Of a stretch of DNA of 64,000 nucleotides, positions 1 through 12,980 are shown one piece after another. A model generated the notes under the pieces. The model was not told where the DNA came from and did not search any database. It saw nothing but the letters and a program-made list of their open reading frames with translations. The number at the start of each line of letters is the position of its first letter. Position 1 is the stretch's first letter. This DNA is from Temnothorax longispinosus. Lineage: Eukaryota > Arthropoda > Insecta > Hymenoptera > Formicidae. Where the stretch lies: the NCBI RefSeq assembly GCF_030848805.1, contig NC_092361.1:5642001-5706000 (forward strand), given 5' to 3'. The translations under genes were made by a program, and so were the position numbers.

Positions 1-186
1 GAGATATAAGTAACGATTATACGTGCACGAAAATCTTATTTAAATTTTAGTTCCGCCGTTTTCCCATAGTTTCAAAAATTTCAGCGAAATCTCCTTCCGT
101 CGATTGATTTAATTAAGAAATCACCTAGTTAACAAGTTAACGTCTAAATATGTTTTAACGACGTATTATTGATGTTAGTGACGCCA

Positions 187-637
187 TTAACCCTTTCACT
201 GCTTTAGACGAAAATACTCGCGCGACGTTATCGCCCGTCAGACGCTTTGGACGAGAATACTCGCGCGACGATATTGCCCGTCAGACGTTTTGGAGTTAAC
301 TTGGACCGCAAGTTTGTCAAGCAAATCTTCATAATTTAACTACAAGTGTGACTAAAAATCAAGATTGTTTAATCAACAGCAACTAATGTTTTATTTTATA
401 TTAATATTTGAGGTAAGAGGAAAAGTAAAAGAAAAATACTAATTTATTTGAATTGTACGTTTTTCTGTGTAATAAATTCGAAAGCACGGAACAACACAAA
501 GGACAACATTACAATGCTTACGACTTGACTTCTAAGAGTTTGACTAATTTCCTCAACAAACAAGTTAACTCGTCCAAAGCATCTGATGGGCGATATTGTC
601 GCGCGAGTATTCTCGTCTAAAGCAGTGAATGGGTTAA
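187..637. mobile_element. TTAA-bounded foldback element (piggyBac-type MITE)
   Basis: Both ends carry TTAA followed by inverted arms: the left arm reads TTAACCCTTTCACTGCTTTA and the right arm is its near-complement, with further matching blocks (the CTCGCGCGACG motif and the cgtccaaagc/gctttggacg block) for about 90 bp. The left arm itself holds two direct copies of the ~50 bp block containing CTCGCGCGACG. TTAA at both ends is what piggyBac-type elements duplicate on insertion. No coding capacity. Confidence 0.7.
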
Positions 638-769
638 GACAGTATTACCTATTGGCGAAAATTTTTAGTGAGATATTGTGTTTATATTTTTGTTTATGAA
701 GAGTTTTACACTATTTATGAAAAGTTTTATTGTAATGTTTACACTGTTTGGAAGCACATCCTTAGTGAA

Positions 770-935
770 AAAATTACGCTGAAAAGTTTGTTGAAATTTC
801 ACTGAAAATTTTCTGAAATTGTTTCACGTTTTGAAACACTTTTCAATGAAATTTTAGCCTAATTTCAACGAAATTTCAGTACAATTTCAGCAAAATTTTA
901 GCATAATTTTAACATAGTTTTGGGATAATTTCAAC
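770..935. repeat. Degenerate GAAATTTCA-rich low-complexity tract
   Basis: Repeated short motifs of the type TTTCANNGAAATTT occur about ten times in imperfect tandem. The same texture recurs in two introns of the ropporin-like gene (14.45-14.80 kb and 15.55-15.90 kb), so this is a dispersed repeat rather than a local accident. No gene seen. Confidence 0.45.
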
Positions 936-1089
936 AAAATTTAATTGTTTGGAAACTTGCATATTTTTTATGAATATTTTCATCAAAATTTATTTAAATT
1001 TGAAGAAAATATTTATAAAAACATGCAAAAGTCTGTCATTTTGACGTCTTTTGACGTCAAAATGACGAGTGCTTGCTACCTGAGTTGCA

Positions 1090-1180
1090 TCCCGATGTTA
1101 CCCCCTACCAGGTTTTCGTTGCATACCCCCTACCATATTTTCGTTACATCGTGCATCCGATATTACCCCCTACTCAAAGC
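1090..1180 (+). repeat. Short minisatellite with ACCCCCTAC core
   Basis: Three copies of a tACCCCCTAC core are spaced by about 28-40 bp, separated by related GTTTTCGTT and CATCCGAT stretches. It lies just upstream of the reductase gene. It could be an ordinary minisatellite or part of the promoter region; nothing in the sequence decides. Confidence 0.4.
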
Positions 1181-1390
1181 GGAGAAAGACGTAGTTCTAC
1201 GTCAAAAAGACGTCCCTATAGGTACCACAGTTTCCCTAATCGCGCAAACTTCTTATTTAATCTAGCAATCAAGTGATTATATTTTTATATACTCTAGAAA
1301 GACGTCATATCGATAAAACGCTTCGTTAATTTATTTTCTAATACTAATATGAATTTTTACAGTTGTGTAGAGCTCGAAACAGATATCAAG

Positions 1391-4300
1391 ATGGGTACGA
1401 CGAACGCACAAACTAATTCGGGGCACGCACATGACGAAGTTCACCCGAGGGGAGGTTCGATCGACGCGTTCTTCGCCGAGACGGTGATCCTTTTAACCGG
1501 CGCCACCGGCTTCTTGGGAAAAGCTCTTCTGGAAAAGCTGTTGCGCTCGTGTCCCCAGGTGGCCACAATTTTCGTTCTGATCCGTCCAAAAAAGGACCAG
1601 TCCGTCGAGCAACGTTTTCAAGAACTACTGAACAATCCCGTTCGTATATATACCTATATATATGTATAATATATGCACTCCCGCGTATATGGCATTTAGA
1701 GCTCAGTTATGCATAAACAAATTTTTTCTGTTAGCCAAATAGGAAAATATTATTCGAGTCTATTATCGTCGGAAATATCGGAATAATTGAACTGCTTTAA
1801 ATCGAGCTAATAATTGAGCTAACATAGATCTACATCGCGTGACATAAAGGGCGCACGCGAGAATTTCTATGGCCTTTAAATTAAGGCACTTTCCCACTAC
1901 TCGCCATAACATACATATTTATGCGTTGAAGACCATACGAGAATTAAACTCGTTTAAAACGAAAATTTTTATGTTTACTTTGTACGTCTACCACAGTCAA
2001 ACTTTATAACAAATATGGATTATTATACAGTGACTTTAACATGGATAGGCGACAGAGAAACTTTCTTTCTAAATTTCACAACAGTTCAGGTATAAATTAT
2101 GTCTCTGTCATATAGATTGATTAAGGACGTTCACCGGTTCTTATACTAGAGAAAATCGAAATTTTATAGATTTCTTGCAACTGTGAATATACGTTAATTT
2201 AGGTGTGCTTTATGCGTGGTATGAATTTCAGTACTTCTTGCGGTATAAAAATCGAGATACTGAGCCTCGAAGTTTCAATTTTTACGAAAATTTAGTAAAA
2301 GTTGAAACTTTGAGGCTCAGTATCTCGATGTTTATACCGCAAGAGGTACTAAAATTTATACCACGCATAAAGCACCTAAATTAATGTATATTCACAGTTT
2401 CAAGATTATCTATAGAAAATCGATTTTCTCTAGTATAAGGACCGGTGAACGTCCTTAAGTGTAAAACATAAGCGATATCACAGTATTTGCTAATCATTTA
2501 TCTATCTTAGCTAATTTTTTGCACCCAGAAAATTTTTGCTATATAGGTGCAAAATCATTTTTTTGAGTGTAGAAGTTTATCTTATCTCTCTGTAACTTCA
2601 TCGCAGCGTATTCACGCCAAATTTCTTATGGACGTAATAGCGTACACACTTGTTAAATTAATGTAATATCGATTTTGCACAACCTCGTGTAGGACGTATT
2701 AAATATTTTATTCGTAGCTTTATGTCTAAAGTGTCAAGTTGTCATCGAAATGCACGACGAAAGGTCGCGATTGTCGCCATTCTCACGATTATATCAAATT
2801 AATGTTGAACCGTAATTACTTTCGATATTACATATAAATATAACAATTATTGTAAATAATATACAATGCTATTTATTATATTTATTTTTATATTTATCTA
2901 ATATATAAAAATAAATAATATTTTCATTTTATTCTATTCTGTTCTATTCTTTTTATTTTATTCTATTATGTTACTTAATATATAAATAATATATGTGTAT
3001 GAGTATAAATTAACATATATAATATATTTCTATATAAGTATATAAAATTTTGTGTTCAATATTTATCCGCGAGTTCCTCGCACCTTTCTTACGAATCGAA
3101 GCGGTAACGTGCCTCTTTCTCTGTGACAGGTTTTCGACAGGATACGATCGGAGTTTCCGGGCACCTTGAACAAAATCTTCCCTGTGAAAGGTGACGTAGG
3201 CCTGCCGGAGCTGGGGCTCCAGCCTGAAGACAGAGATATGTTGATACAGCGAGTTAATATCGTGTTCCATAGCGCGGCCACCGTGCGCTTTAACGAGTCG
3301 CTGAAGATAGCCGTTAATCTGAACACGATGGGCACCGATCGTATGTTGGACTTGTGCAGGCGCATGACAAACCTTATTAGCGTCATTCACGTCAGCACGG
3401 CCTACAGTAATGCCGACCGACGGGATATTGAAGAATCGATATACATGTAAGCTGCCAGTTAAGCACGCGTGACAGCCGCACGGATAACGCGCTACCGTTT
3501 TCATCTCGAGGGTAGATCTTCAAGATCACCTCAATCAAATTATTTTCGTCACAGAAATACTTCCTTCTGCGATACTGTTAACACTTTATCTACCGCCCGT
3601 GGTAGATAAAATTGACATACATTGTCGAGCGATAATATATTATTATAAATGATATTCACAATAATATGTTATTGGATGATCGGTATATTTTGACAAATAA
3701 ATGCAGTGATAAGAATAATGAATCGGTTTGTCGCCGATTAGTTAGACTTCTAATCAATAAGCGCAGGCGGCACAAAGCTTATTAAAATATCAAGGTTCCG
3801 GTTGATAATGCATTAAATTATCCCGTTTATATACATTAAAATGTTAAGAATGGAAATATACGAGTCATAGATACGAGCAAAGCGTTTTTCTTCAAGAACA
3901 TAATAAGCGGAACAGAAGGGGAATCTAATGACTAGATTATAAGTACATTCAATAAAGTAGCTATTTCTTGCTTGCAATCTTCCCCTACGATACATATTTA
4001 AATTGCGGGTACATAATCCAGTTCAGTTTACGATAGGATTCAAAATGGTAAAAATGTATTAAAAAATAATGCTCCTAAAGAAATGCTCGCTTTAAATTAT
4101 CTATTAATCTATATTAATTAATGTCATTATTAATACTATATACCTAATTAATATTAACTTATAATGTTTTATAATTTTTATCCAATTAATCTATCATAAT
4201 TTCTGATTATCTGCAATAACAAAATTTTATTCATATTTTTACGTGTCTCGTCAAGTCGATTCTTTAAATGTTTTTCGTATTACAGGACATACGTAAAATT

Positions 4301-6953
4301 GTAAATAAAATTGTATTCTGAATTCTGACTCGAATTATAAATTGTCTAAAATAAACTTGATACGACTTGAAAAACGTACATTCAAAAAGTTAGAATATAA
4401 GTACATACAGGGTGTCTTATTTTAAAAGATCCACACAAATATCTCAGAAACTTTGCGTTATCTTAAAAAAATGTTTCAAATAAAAGTTGTAGGATTTTAG
4501 TAGTAGGAGCCCATATTGGGTCCAGTAGGGCCCCAGACCCAAAATCTAGGTAACTCACCTAATGGCCCTCTTAAAATCCTACAACTTTTATTTAAAACAT
4601 TTTTCAAGATAACGCAAAGTTTCTGAGATATTTGTGTGGATCTTTCAAAATGGCACACCCTGTATGTATAAAATTTATACTAAAATACATACATATATAA
4701 AATTAAGAATAAAATTCTGTCCTAAATTCTGACGCGAATTATAGAGCTAAAAGGCGCTTAATCGTATATTGCTAATGTTACAGCACGGAGGTGAGGCCGT
4801 ACACGGTAGTCGATATGTGCGAAAATTTGGACGACGAGACGATAGGAATAATAGAGAAGAGACTGATCGGCAAACATCCGAATACGTATACGTTGACCAA
4901 AGGATTGGCGGAGCAGATCGTAATGTCTAAGGGAAGCGGCCTACCGATCGCAATTGTACGACCGAGTATAGTCTGTGCCGCGTACCAAGAGCCATTTCCA
5001 GGATGGATAGATAATACTTGCGGTATTACAGGTACAATCGTAATTTTATACAATCGTATAAATTGTATGAATCGTAAAGATTATACAAGAGAAAGAAAAC
5101 ATATACATATATGAACATATGTTTTATATATAATTATATATACATATATATATGAAAAATTTTTCTCGGGTTATTAAAGAAAGAATAAGCATTTCACTGC
5201 AAAATATTGAACGACGATAGGAATAATAGAGAGAAGAGACTGTACTTGTTTTACTGAAAGTTACCGGAAAAATCCAATAAATATAATTGATTATTTACAA
5301 TGTTTGTTGCTATAATGGACACTTAAAAAATATTTTAAAATTTTCTTTTACAAGTTAATACATTCTTAAATTTAACGAGTTATCATAACGAGAAATGAGT
5401 GTTCTTGAAAAACACATGCAGATGGAAAGGGCGATATTAATCAGGAATTAAATAATTTTCTTCCATGTCGATATCAGCATACATGTGTCACATTTAATTG
5501 TTTACATTTAATAGGTATAATGACGGAGATCGGAAGAGGTACCGTTAGAAGTATCGTGTGTAACGCAAAATTAGTGGTAGACGTTGTACCTGTCGATTTT
5601 GTTGTCAATACATTGATCTGCGCATCTTGGCACAATGCCATGCAACGTACTGACACGATAAAGATTTACAATTGTACCAGCAGTACAGTAAATCCGATTA
5701 CGTGAGTATATGCAGCAATAGACATAACAAAACATTTAAATAAATGCATGTGTGCGAGCACCCGCGCAACTTAATAGTTTTTCAGGTTGCTAAATACTAA
5801 TCTGATATGTCAAAAAGTTAATAAATTCAATTTAAATTGCATTAAAAACCCTAATCCTCTACTTAAATTGTAATGAAAATTCAAATATTTTAAAATTTTG
5901 ATTCCGCTATCTATAATCAACTTTAAGTTTTAATAATTTAATTTAAAAACATTTAGTAGACTTTTTAATGGCGTATGCAAATCGCAACTTTGATGCAACA
6001 GATCCTATTTTATTCACAAATTCTTTAAATCGACACAGCAAGTTTTTTTTAAGGACTGGAAATCCTAATATGACACAAATTTCTTAATATAACAATCACA
6101 AATTTCTCAAAATTGTGACAATAGAGCAATTTGGCAAACGGCATCGTATTCAGCGTCTAAAAAGCTATAAGACGTATAATTACTCTCATTTTTATACATT
6201 TTTATTTTTGTTGAATAGTGTTATCATCTTGTATACGTATATGCATATACATGATTCTTGTAGATGGGGCGAATTTGGATACCTCGTGAGGAAACACGCC
6301 ATAGAATCTCCATCGAAATACGTGATGTGGTATCCAGGTTTCACATTTAGGACAAACAAATTTATTCACTCTATCATAGTGGCCACGTTGCACTTTTTGC
6401 CTGCATTTATCGTAGATCTTATACTGAGGGTTCAAGGTTGCAAACCCATGTAAGTATCTCCCCTCGGTTTCACCGCGTGGCAATTTTATTTATAACGATA
6501 AATATAACGCGCGTCGTTTCCTTTCAGGATGGTGAAGGTGGCCAAACGGTTCGAGCGCGCCGCCAAAACCGGGGAGTTCTTCGCGATGAACGAGTGGAAA
6601 TTTTATTCGGGTAACATGACGAAACTGGTGAAATTTGTAAGAGCGTCGGAAGATTGTGATAAGTTTGATGTAGATATTAGAAACGTGGATTGGGACATGT
6701 ACTTGCATCAGTACATGTTAGGAATCCGAAAATATATCTTGAAGGACAATCTAGATACGTTAAACAACGCCCGAAATCGATTATCGAGGTAAGTCTTCCA
6801 ATTTCATTTTTATCTTGCAACTTTTAAATTTGCAATGTGCTGTGTGCGGAAGAAATAAGTCGATTGTGTTGCAGGTTGTACTGGATGCATAAGTTTACCA
6901 AAATACTCAGTATATTCGCGTTATTAGGATTAATCAAATGCGCCGGTCGGTGA
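1391..6953 (+). CDS. Fatty acyl-CoA reductase (FAR), seven exons
   Basis: Reduces fatty acyl-CoA to fatty alcohol with NADPH (wax, hydrocarbon and pheromone precursors; usually ER or peroxisomal membrane). Exons: 1391-1639, 3130-3446, 4784-5031, 5515-5701, 6264-6449, 6528-6788, 6875-6953; all introns are GT-AG and phases join to 508 codons plus TGA, the usual family length. Seen: Rossmann motif TGATGFLG at residues 36-43, catalytic YxxxK at Y224/K228 (context YTLTKGLAE), then IVRPS and EPFPGWIDN family blocks. The C-terminal FAR domain is encoded by exons 5-7 (HFLPAFIVDLIL; EWKFYSGN), ending in a hydrophobic segment. An upstream in-frame ATG at 1349 exists; 1391 is preferred because it follows a better context and gives a normal leader. 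Insect FARs form large families, so no specific symbol is assigned. Introns 1 and 2 each contain a MITE. Confidence 0.93.
2121..2458. mobile_element. TTAA-bounded foldback MITE in FAR intron 1
   Basis: An almost complete palindrome: TTAAGGACGTTCACCGG at the left and its complement at the right, with arms of about 165 bp meeting near 2290. TTAA is present at both ends. It shares its terminal ~40 bp (CTTATACTAGAGAAAATCG block) and its interior with the element at 22038-22621, so they are one family. Confidence 0.85.
4402..4668. mobile_element. Foldback MITE with ACAGGGTGTC ends in FAR intron 2
   Basis: Left end TACATACAGGGTGTC matches the complement of the right end, and about 95 bp of each arm (the ATCCACACAAATATCTCAG block onward) pair across a short centre near 4535. 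It is noncoding. A piece with the same CACCCTGTA terminus ends near 62237. Confidence 0.8.
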
Positions 6954-9690
6954 TGCCATCGAGAATCTGAATCGCGACACGCGCGATCCGAGAAACGCCT
7001 CAGAAATATCGTGAAAGGAAATATCATGAGAAAGAGACATGACTCACGCTTTATCTCTCGAAGACTAAGATCTTTATCAAGTACTAATATACTAATTAAA
7101 TCAAATATTAACGAGAGGGAGAGGAGGTATTTTGAAAAATATTCGGATGCAGGATCCTACGGATATTATAGAACTTTTGTTTAAGACCTTTTTCTTCGTA
7201 TATATGTAACTTCACACTTTCCGCAATATTAAATTAGCTTCGCAGAGCTGTTTCGACCTCCTAACGTATGATTGACACGTATATACAAAAAAAATACGTG
7301 TCGATTTTCAGCTGTTCAATATATTCAGAGTACGTGTTCGAGATGATAGAATTAGAGACAAGGACTTTGAGCAAACGCTTCTTTGTAAATCCGCATCGAA
7401 ACATCTCTTCTGCCAATAGTTACCATGTTATTGCATCAATCAAAACATAGTAATGTGTATTTTAAACAATTAAATGCAAAGTATTTTTAATGGTATATAT
7501 CAGAAAAATGTAGATTCTTCATCATACTGAATAATCACTATGTTTTGTATTTAAATTGTTGCGATCCGACCCTTATAATGTTAAAATATTAATTGTAAGA
7601 TAAAAATCACATCTCCGAGCGCTCACAGACCAAATGTATCGAGCGTGTCACGTTACATATGCATATGCGAGCTAAACTACGCATAGTACAATACGAATAA
7701 TCGAAGTTCTTAAATATAATATCGTTACTTGCGAAGACTGACTTTAATCAAATATACTAAAACGATATATTAAAAAAAAAAAAAAAAAGAGAAGACCTAC
7801 ACTATTGCCTTATTAATTATTATCAATATCAAAAAGAAAATTATTTTTGCTAATCCATCAGATATTCTAATTGCCATAATTAAACCAATAAATTGTATTA
7901 AACCAATATTCGTATTACCCTCAGGAACGAATAAATTTGTTCGTAGTAAGAATGAAAAAGCTGAAATATTTTTTAAATGCTCATGTTACGTGAGAAATGA
8001 TTATCGTTTATCCTTTTGTGCGAAACCGAACGAGGAATTATAGGCATCTATGATACAGCTATTACGAGCTTTGTTATAATTCGTATCAACTAATTATGCT
8101 GACAAATTGGTTCATGCACGAGAAACTAAACAAATTTTCTCAAAAAATACGGGGACATAAATGCATCGTATGTATATCTACAATATGACGAATAAATATG
8201 AATACATTTGCATTTCACATATATATGTTTGTAGTTTGATTTCTATGTGGAATATTAATGTACGAGATATTTTAGAAATATCGATCTTTCGTATGTAGTT
8301 TATGTATTGCGTTAGTAGACACTTTGATTTTTGTTTGACGTATAACAAAAATACGTATTACGTTAGTAGACAAATTATTGTTGGTTGAAAAAAGACTTTA
8401 TTCGTTCGCAAAATATGGCATTGTATAAATATAACGTAATGATTTTTGTTAATTCTCGAGACGAATATTCAACGCATATACATAAGCATATTCCTGAGCG
8501 TATAAGCTTTCAAGTAAGTACCTAAATTACTTTTCTTTGCGCGTAATAACATATCGTAGGTAAGCATAGACAATAGAATACATCCTTATTAAGTAATGTC
8601 TACTACTAAAACTATGTTTTATATATACTTTAATGTGTATATTGTATATTGTTATCATGTATCAAACTTGTACAAGACTTGTAATTACATAAAACATATT
8701 TGTAATTAACATCTGACTGTTTCGTTTATTCGGGCGTGTATCATAAATTTTATGTATGTTAGTAATAAATAATAGTTTAATGAATAGTTCTTGTGGAATA
8801 TTTCAATAGTTCAAACGCACATCTTTCGAAATCCTTCAAATATCGTTAAAATTAAGCAAATATACTCTGATAAGAAATAACATAAAAGTTGAAATGTACA
8901 TAATGATGAAATGTCTATAATGATCGTCAAAGTATAAAAAAATAATAAGAGTTGTAATTAAGCATTTCTCGAGACCCTAAACAAAATCGTCAAAGTTCTT
9001 AAAAAAATATATTTCGACAAGAGGCAACATGGCCAACACATGGTCATTTGATGTTTCATGATGAGCTAGATTGAAAGAACATAGTTGACCATCTTTCCTC
9101 TATGGCCATCTTACCCGAGTTTACCCTATATATTCAACTATAAACTTTTGAATATTTTATTTCGATCATCATCATGCATATCAGTCATGTAAAAAATAAA
9201 AAAGTTGTTTCTTTAATTTGTTTAATTTTAATTAAGGAGCTTTCCAGCAAGAGACACAAGTCGAAACAAACGTCGTTCTATCTTTCTTTTTTGGCGTTGA
9301 GTAATTAATTCAAAAAAATTGTTTAATTTAAAAAAAGTCTTGAATATATATAAAAAAATATATCCAAGAATAATTTTTATTTTTTTCCAACTGTATTAAG
9401 TTTAAGAAATTAACAAAATGGACAAGAAAATGGATCTAAGTAATATATAGCTGCAAAAAAGCAGAATTTCGTTAAAGATAAATCAGGTTAGATTATGTGA
9501 ACGAAATATTTGTTCATTATTTTTAAATATTTGTGGGCCCACAGTGCCCCAGCACAGTGCCCCAGGCCCCAGTATGCCCACACCGCCACACCCACAGTAC
9601 CCACACGGTGCGCAGGCCGCAGCACCGCATGGTCTCACCCTTCAATTGAACCTAGCGATGCTAATTGCATCTAACGTCTTTATCAATATA
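6954..9690. other. Intergenic, FAR 3' flank to GNPTAB start
   Basis: AT-rich, with an A17 run near 7770 and AATAAA hexamers at 7887-7892 and 7930-7935 that could end the FAR transcript. A short GC-rich, proline-coding stretch (9535-9660) is open in frame with the following gene and has an ATG at 9574; it may be 5' leader or an N-terminal extension. No other gene seen. Confidence 0.5.
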
Positions 9691-12614
9691 ATGAGCACAT
9701 GGAAGTTGATACAGCGACGGTGTTACGACTTGCTCTCGTATAAGTACTCATTGCTCGTGATATTGGTGGCGTTTACTTGCATATTCATCGGCATAGTACA
9801 CTTTGGAGAGGTTAGAATACAACATTTATTTTCTTTATGCACGTCGTATCATAAATACGTCCAGGCAACAACGTGAAATGTTTCGTTCAGCATGTACACT
9901 GACCGGCAGGAATGCCTGGACATTTTGATATGTATATGACATATATGTACATGTATATGTATATGTATTATGTCCAGGCATTCCTGCCGGTCAGTATACA
10001 TTATCAACATAATATTTTACATATTGGAATATCTAACAAGTTGAAACTTTGATAGACTTCAATTGACTTTGTTGCGCAGGTATGGTTGATATGGAGCAAG
10101 GAAAAATATGAGGCGGTCTTTCACTCTTTCAACGACAATATCCTGGGAAAATCTTTCCAAAACAAATTGTGCCAGCACGTCCCCATAGACGTGGTTTACA
10201 CCTGGGTGAACGGATCTGATTCGCTATTTTTAGAAAGTCTTCAGAAACATGTGCCAGTTGTGGATCTCAGTGCCGCAGCTTCGAGATTCAGTGACAAAGA
10301 CGAGCTGCGCTATTCGTTGCGATCATTGGAGATGTATGCACCCTGGGTGAGGCATGTTTACATCGTTACCAACGGCCAAATACCGAGCTGGCTCGATATG
10401 GACAATCCTCGGGTGACTTTGGTCACTCACGAAGACATTTTTCTGAATAAAAGTGATTTACCAACCTTTTCTAGTCCTGCTATTGAAAGTCATATTCATA
10501 GGTGCTTGGAAATATGAAAATACATTATGTGCACATGAACACAGCAGGGGCGCACAGATAAGCAACAATGTCTTTCTTCTTCCAGGATACCTGGAGTCTC
10601 CGATAAGTTCTTGTATTTTAACGACGACGTCATGTTAGGTGCCGAAATATGGCCGGAGGATTTTATAACTCAAGCGGGCGGACAAAAGGTATACCTGGCG
10701 TGGTGGGTTCCCGATTGCTCCGAGATCTGCCCATGGGCATGGGTCGGCGATGGATCGTGCGATCACGCTTGTAATACGACGTTGTGCGAATTTGACGGTA
10801 ATTATCTAAATTATCTTTTTCTAATGACGATATGTGCAAGTATGTTATCTGAAAGAATGTTGTGTATTTCGATGGATTGCATAGGTGGAGATTGCCAAAC
10901 GACTGATGTCCCTATAGATAGCGAGATGATGGAAGAGGAAGATGACTATCCGTACAAGTATCTACAAGATTCTCGTGAAAGCAATAATAACGAGCTGAGA
11001 CTGTTAAGCATCTTACGCAATAGAAACGTCATCCGTCCATCGCCAGAAGACATGCTAATGTCCACAGTTCAAACATTACATTTGTATAATCTCAGTACTA
11101 CTTCTACGCCAATCAAAACGTTTCACAATCTCGGAAATAGCAGTTCTAAGGAATTACAAGCGCGAAGCATAAAAATTAACGATGGAGAAAAGTATAAATC
11201 TATAAGAAATTTGAAGACAATATATTCCAAACTTTTACACGTAAATGCCTCGAGCAAAACTGCATATCGTATCAAACGATTAAAACGTTATCGCAATATT
11301 ATGAATGCGGCGCAGTCCAACAATTCTGTTAAGTTCGATAAATTCGCATATCCGAATCAGTGGAAACGCAATGCACGAGGATTGGACACTTATGCGGAGT
11401 CTTTGTTATACGTTAATAAGATATACAACGCCGGTTACGGCCTCGAACGGAGGCGAGTACCAGCGCATATGCCGCACTTGATAGACAAGTGGATCGTAAA
11501 TAGTATGCAGGAGAAGTTTGATCTTGAATTTAAGAAAACGTCTAGTCACAAAGTGAGAGATCGCGAGGATATGCAATTTGCATTTTCTTACTTCTACTTT
11601 TTATCAAGCGAGAAACGGAGAGTGCCCGTCGGGGAGATATTCGACATGTTTGACACTGACAAATCACGGTAAGAAACAACGTGCCCACCTATGATTACAC
11701 CAAATTGTAATTGTAATGACGTTACAAATCGGCCGATGCCCTTAGCACTTGGTCGGACAGAGAAATAAGGACGCTTTTATCGAGATTATACCCGTTGCCA
11801 CTCGATTATAATCTAGTCATGGAATTTGAAAGTGAGATAATGAATTGTTCGCGTCGGATAAATCTGCCGGATATCATTGACGTTCCACCCGGAGAGAGGT
11901 ATCTGGACTCCACTCTCGTAAGTACGAGGTGCACTCTAATAATACTTTGTGCGGATTTAAAATAAGATTTAGAAAATTGCAATTTCTTTGTTTTTTTTTT
12001 TTTTTACAGCCAGTGGTTTCGAAAGAATTGATATTGAACTGCGAATCAGTTTCTAGAAGGATGCAATTAAAATTCGGCAAAGGTAGTCGGTATCCGCATG
12101 AAATAATAAAGGCTGGCAAGAATGAAATTTTCGAGATGCTGACCAGCAATGTTTCCTTAACAGTACAATTGCTCGATGAAATTCGGAGAGATCCGAAGTA
12201 TGTCATACTTATATACTATATATTTTTCATTTCTCTTAAATACATATATAATAGGAACGATTCGCATACATAGGAACGATTTACATGTGTATTAACGCTT
12301 TCAGGAAGTTTATCTGCTTGAACGATGACATCGACCCTATTCGACGTTCCGAGAACGAGATTGTTCGCGCCCTGTTAAACGATTTTTATCGTTCGCTGTA
12401 TCCGCTGCGAAGCACGTTTGAATTACCGTCACAATATCGAAATCGTTTTTCCCACTTACACGAACTTCTTGAATGGCGAGCAAGTCGTGCGAAAGCTAGA
12501 AACCTACTATTGTGCCTTCTGGCGTTGCTCTTTATGTTTACATTCTATCACGTACTCTACCATCACATGCGTAGATTGTGTAGAACTCGAGAATTATCTA
12601 CGTTTCTAGCGTGA
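9691..12614 (+). CDS. Gnptab: GlcNAc-1-phosphotransferase alpha/beta subunit (GNPTAB-type Stealth protein)
   Basis: Golgi enzyme that transfers GlcNAc-1-phosphate to mannose on lysosomal hydrolases. Exons 9691-9810, 10080-10501, 10586-10797, 10885-11668, 11746-11917, 12010-12197, 12305-12614 join in phase to 735 codons plus TGA. Seen: N-terminal membrane anchor (residues ~20-37), Stealth CR1 PIDVVYTWVNGSD (75-87), CR2 with DKDELRYSLRS and LPTFSSPAIESHIHR, the LYFNDDVMLG block, one LNR (Notch) module at ~225-255 ending CEFDGGDC, CR3 VPAHMPHLIDKW ... MQFAFSYFYF, an EF-hand-like DTDKSRTWSDREIRTL, CR4 KFICLNDDID, and a C-terminal membrane segment. Start 9691 is chosen because MSTWKLIQRR aligns with the short cytosolic tail of the family; in-frame ATGs lie upstream (9574, 9658). 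The human protein is ~1250 aa: the long spacer after CR1 is only about 20 aa here, and only one LNR is present. Confidence 0.93.
9898..9995. mobile_element. 98-bp hairpin MITE in GNPTAB intron 1
   Basis: Perfect terminal inverted repeats: ACTGACCGGCAGGAATGCCT at the left and its complement at the right, extending to ATGTCCAGG/CCTGGACAT, around a TATATG-rich centre. It makes up over a third of the 269-bp intron. Flanking TA suggests a Tc1/mariner-type insertion. Confidence 0.8.
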
Positions 12615-12623
12615 AGAATTAAT

Positions 12624-12829
12624 AATAAAGCCAAACTATCAATCCACGTACAGCTGCACGATGGAACTAACAATATTAGCTATCAATATAATACGCAATG
12701 TTAAATTTATAATTTAAAAACATTCGTCGGAAGATCTGTAAGAATTTTTTTGATTCGACATATTCTAAAATCAGATAACGATATATCTGTGATACAATAA
12801 ACACTTTTTATAATCGCATTTTAATAAAA
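12624..12829 (+). terminator. Candidate poly(A) signals of GNPTAB
   Basis: AATAAA hexamers occur at 12624-12629, 12796-12801 and 12823-12828, directly after the stop at 12612-12614. The converging ropporin-like gene ends at 12981, so the two 3' ends are only ~370 bp apart. Confidence 0.5.
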
Positions 12830-12980
12830 AGTTTGACATATAATTTATATATAATGGAATATTTAATTAAGGTGCGAATGACAGATATGTCTGAAGATCG
12901 AAGATTTTAGTCCCGCGAGTTAAGCACACGTTGCATGACGGCATTCTCCGTATTCATTATTACGAAATAACGAGGCATTA

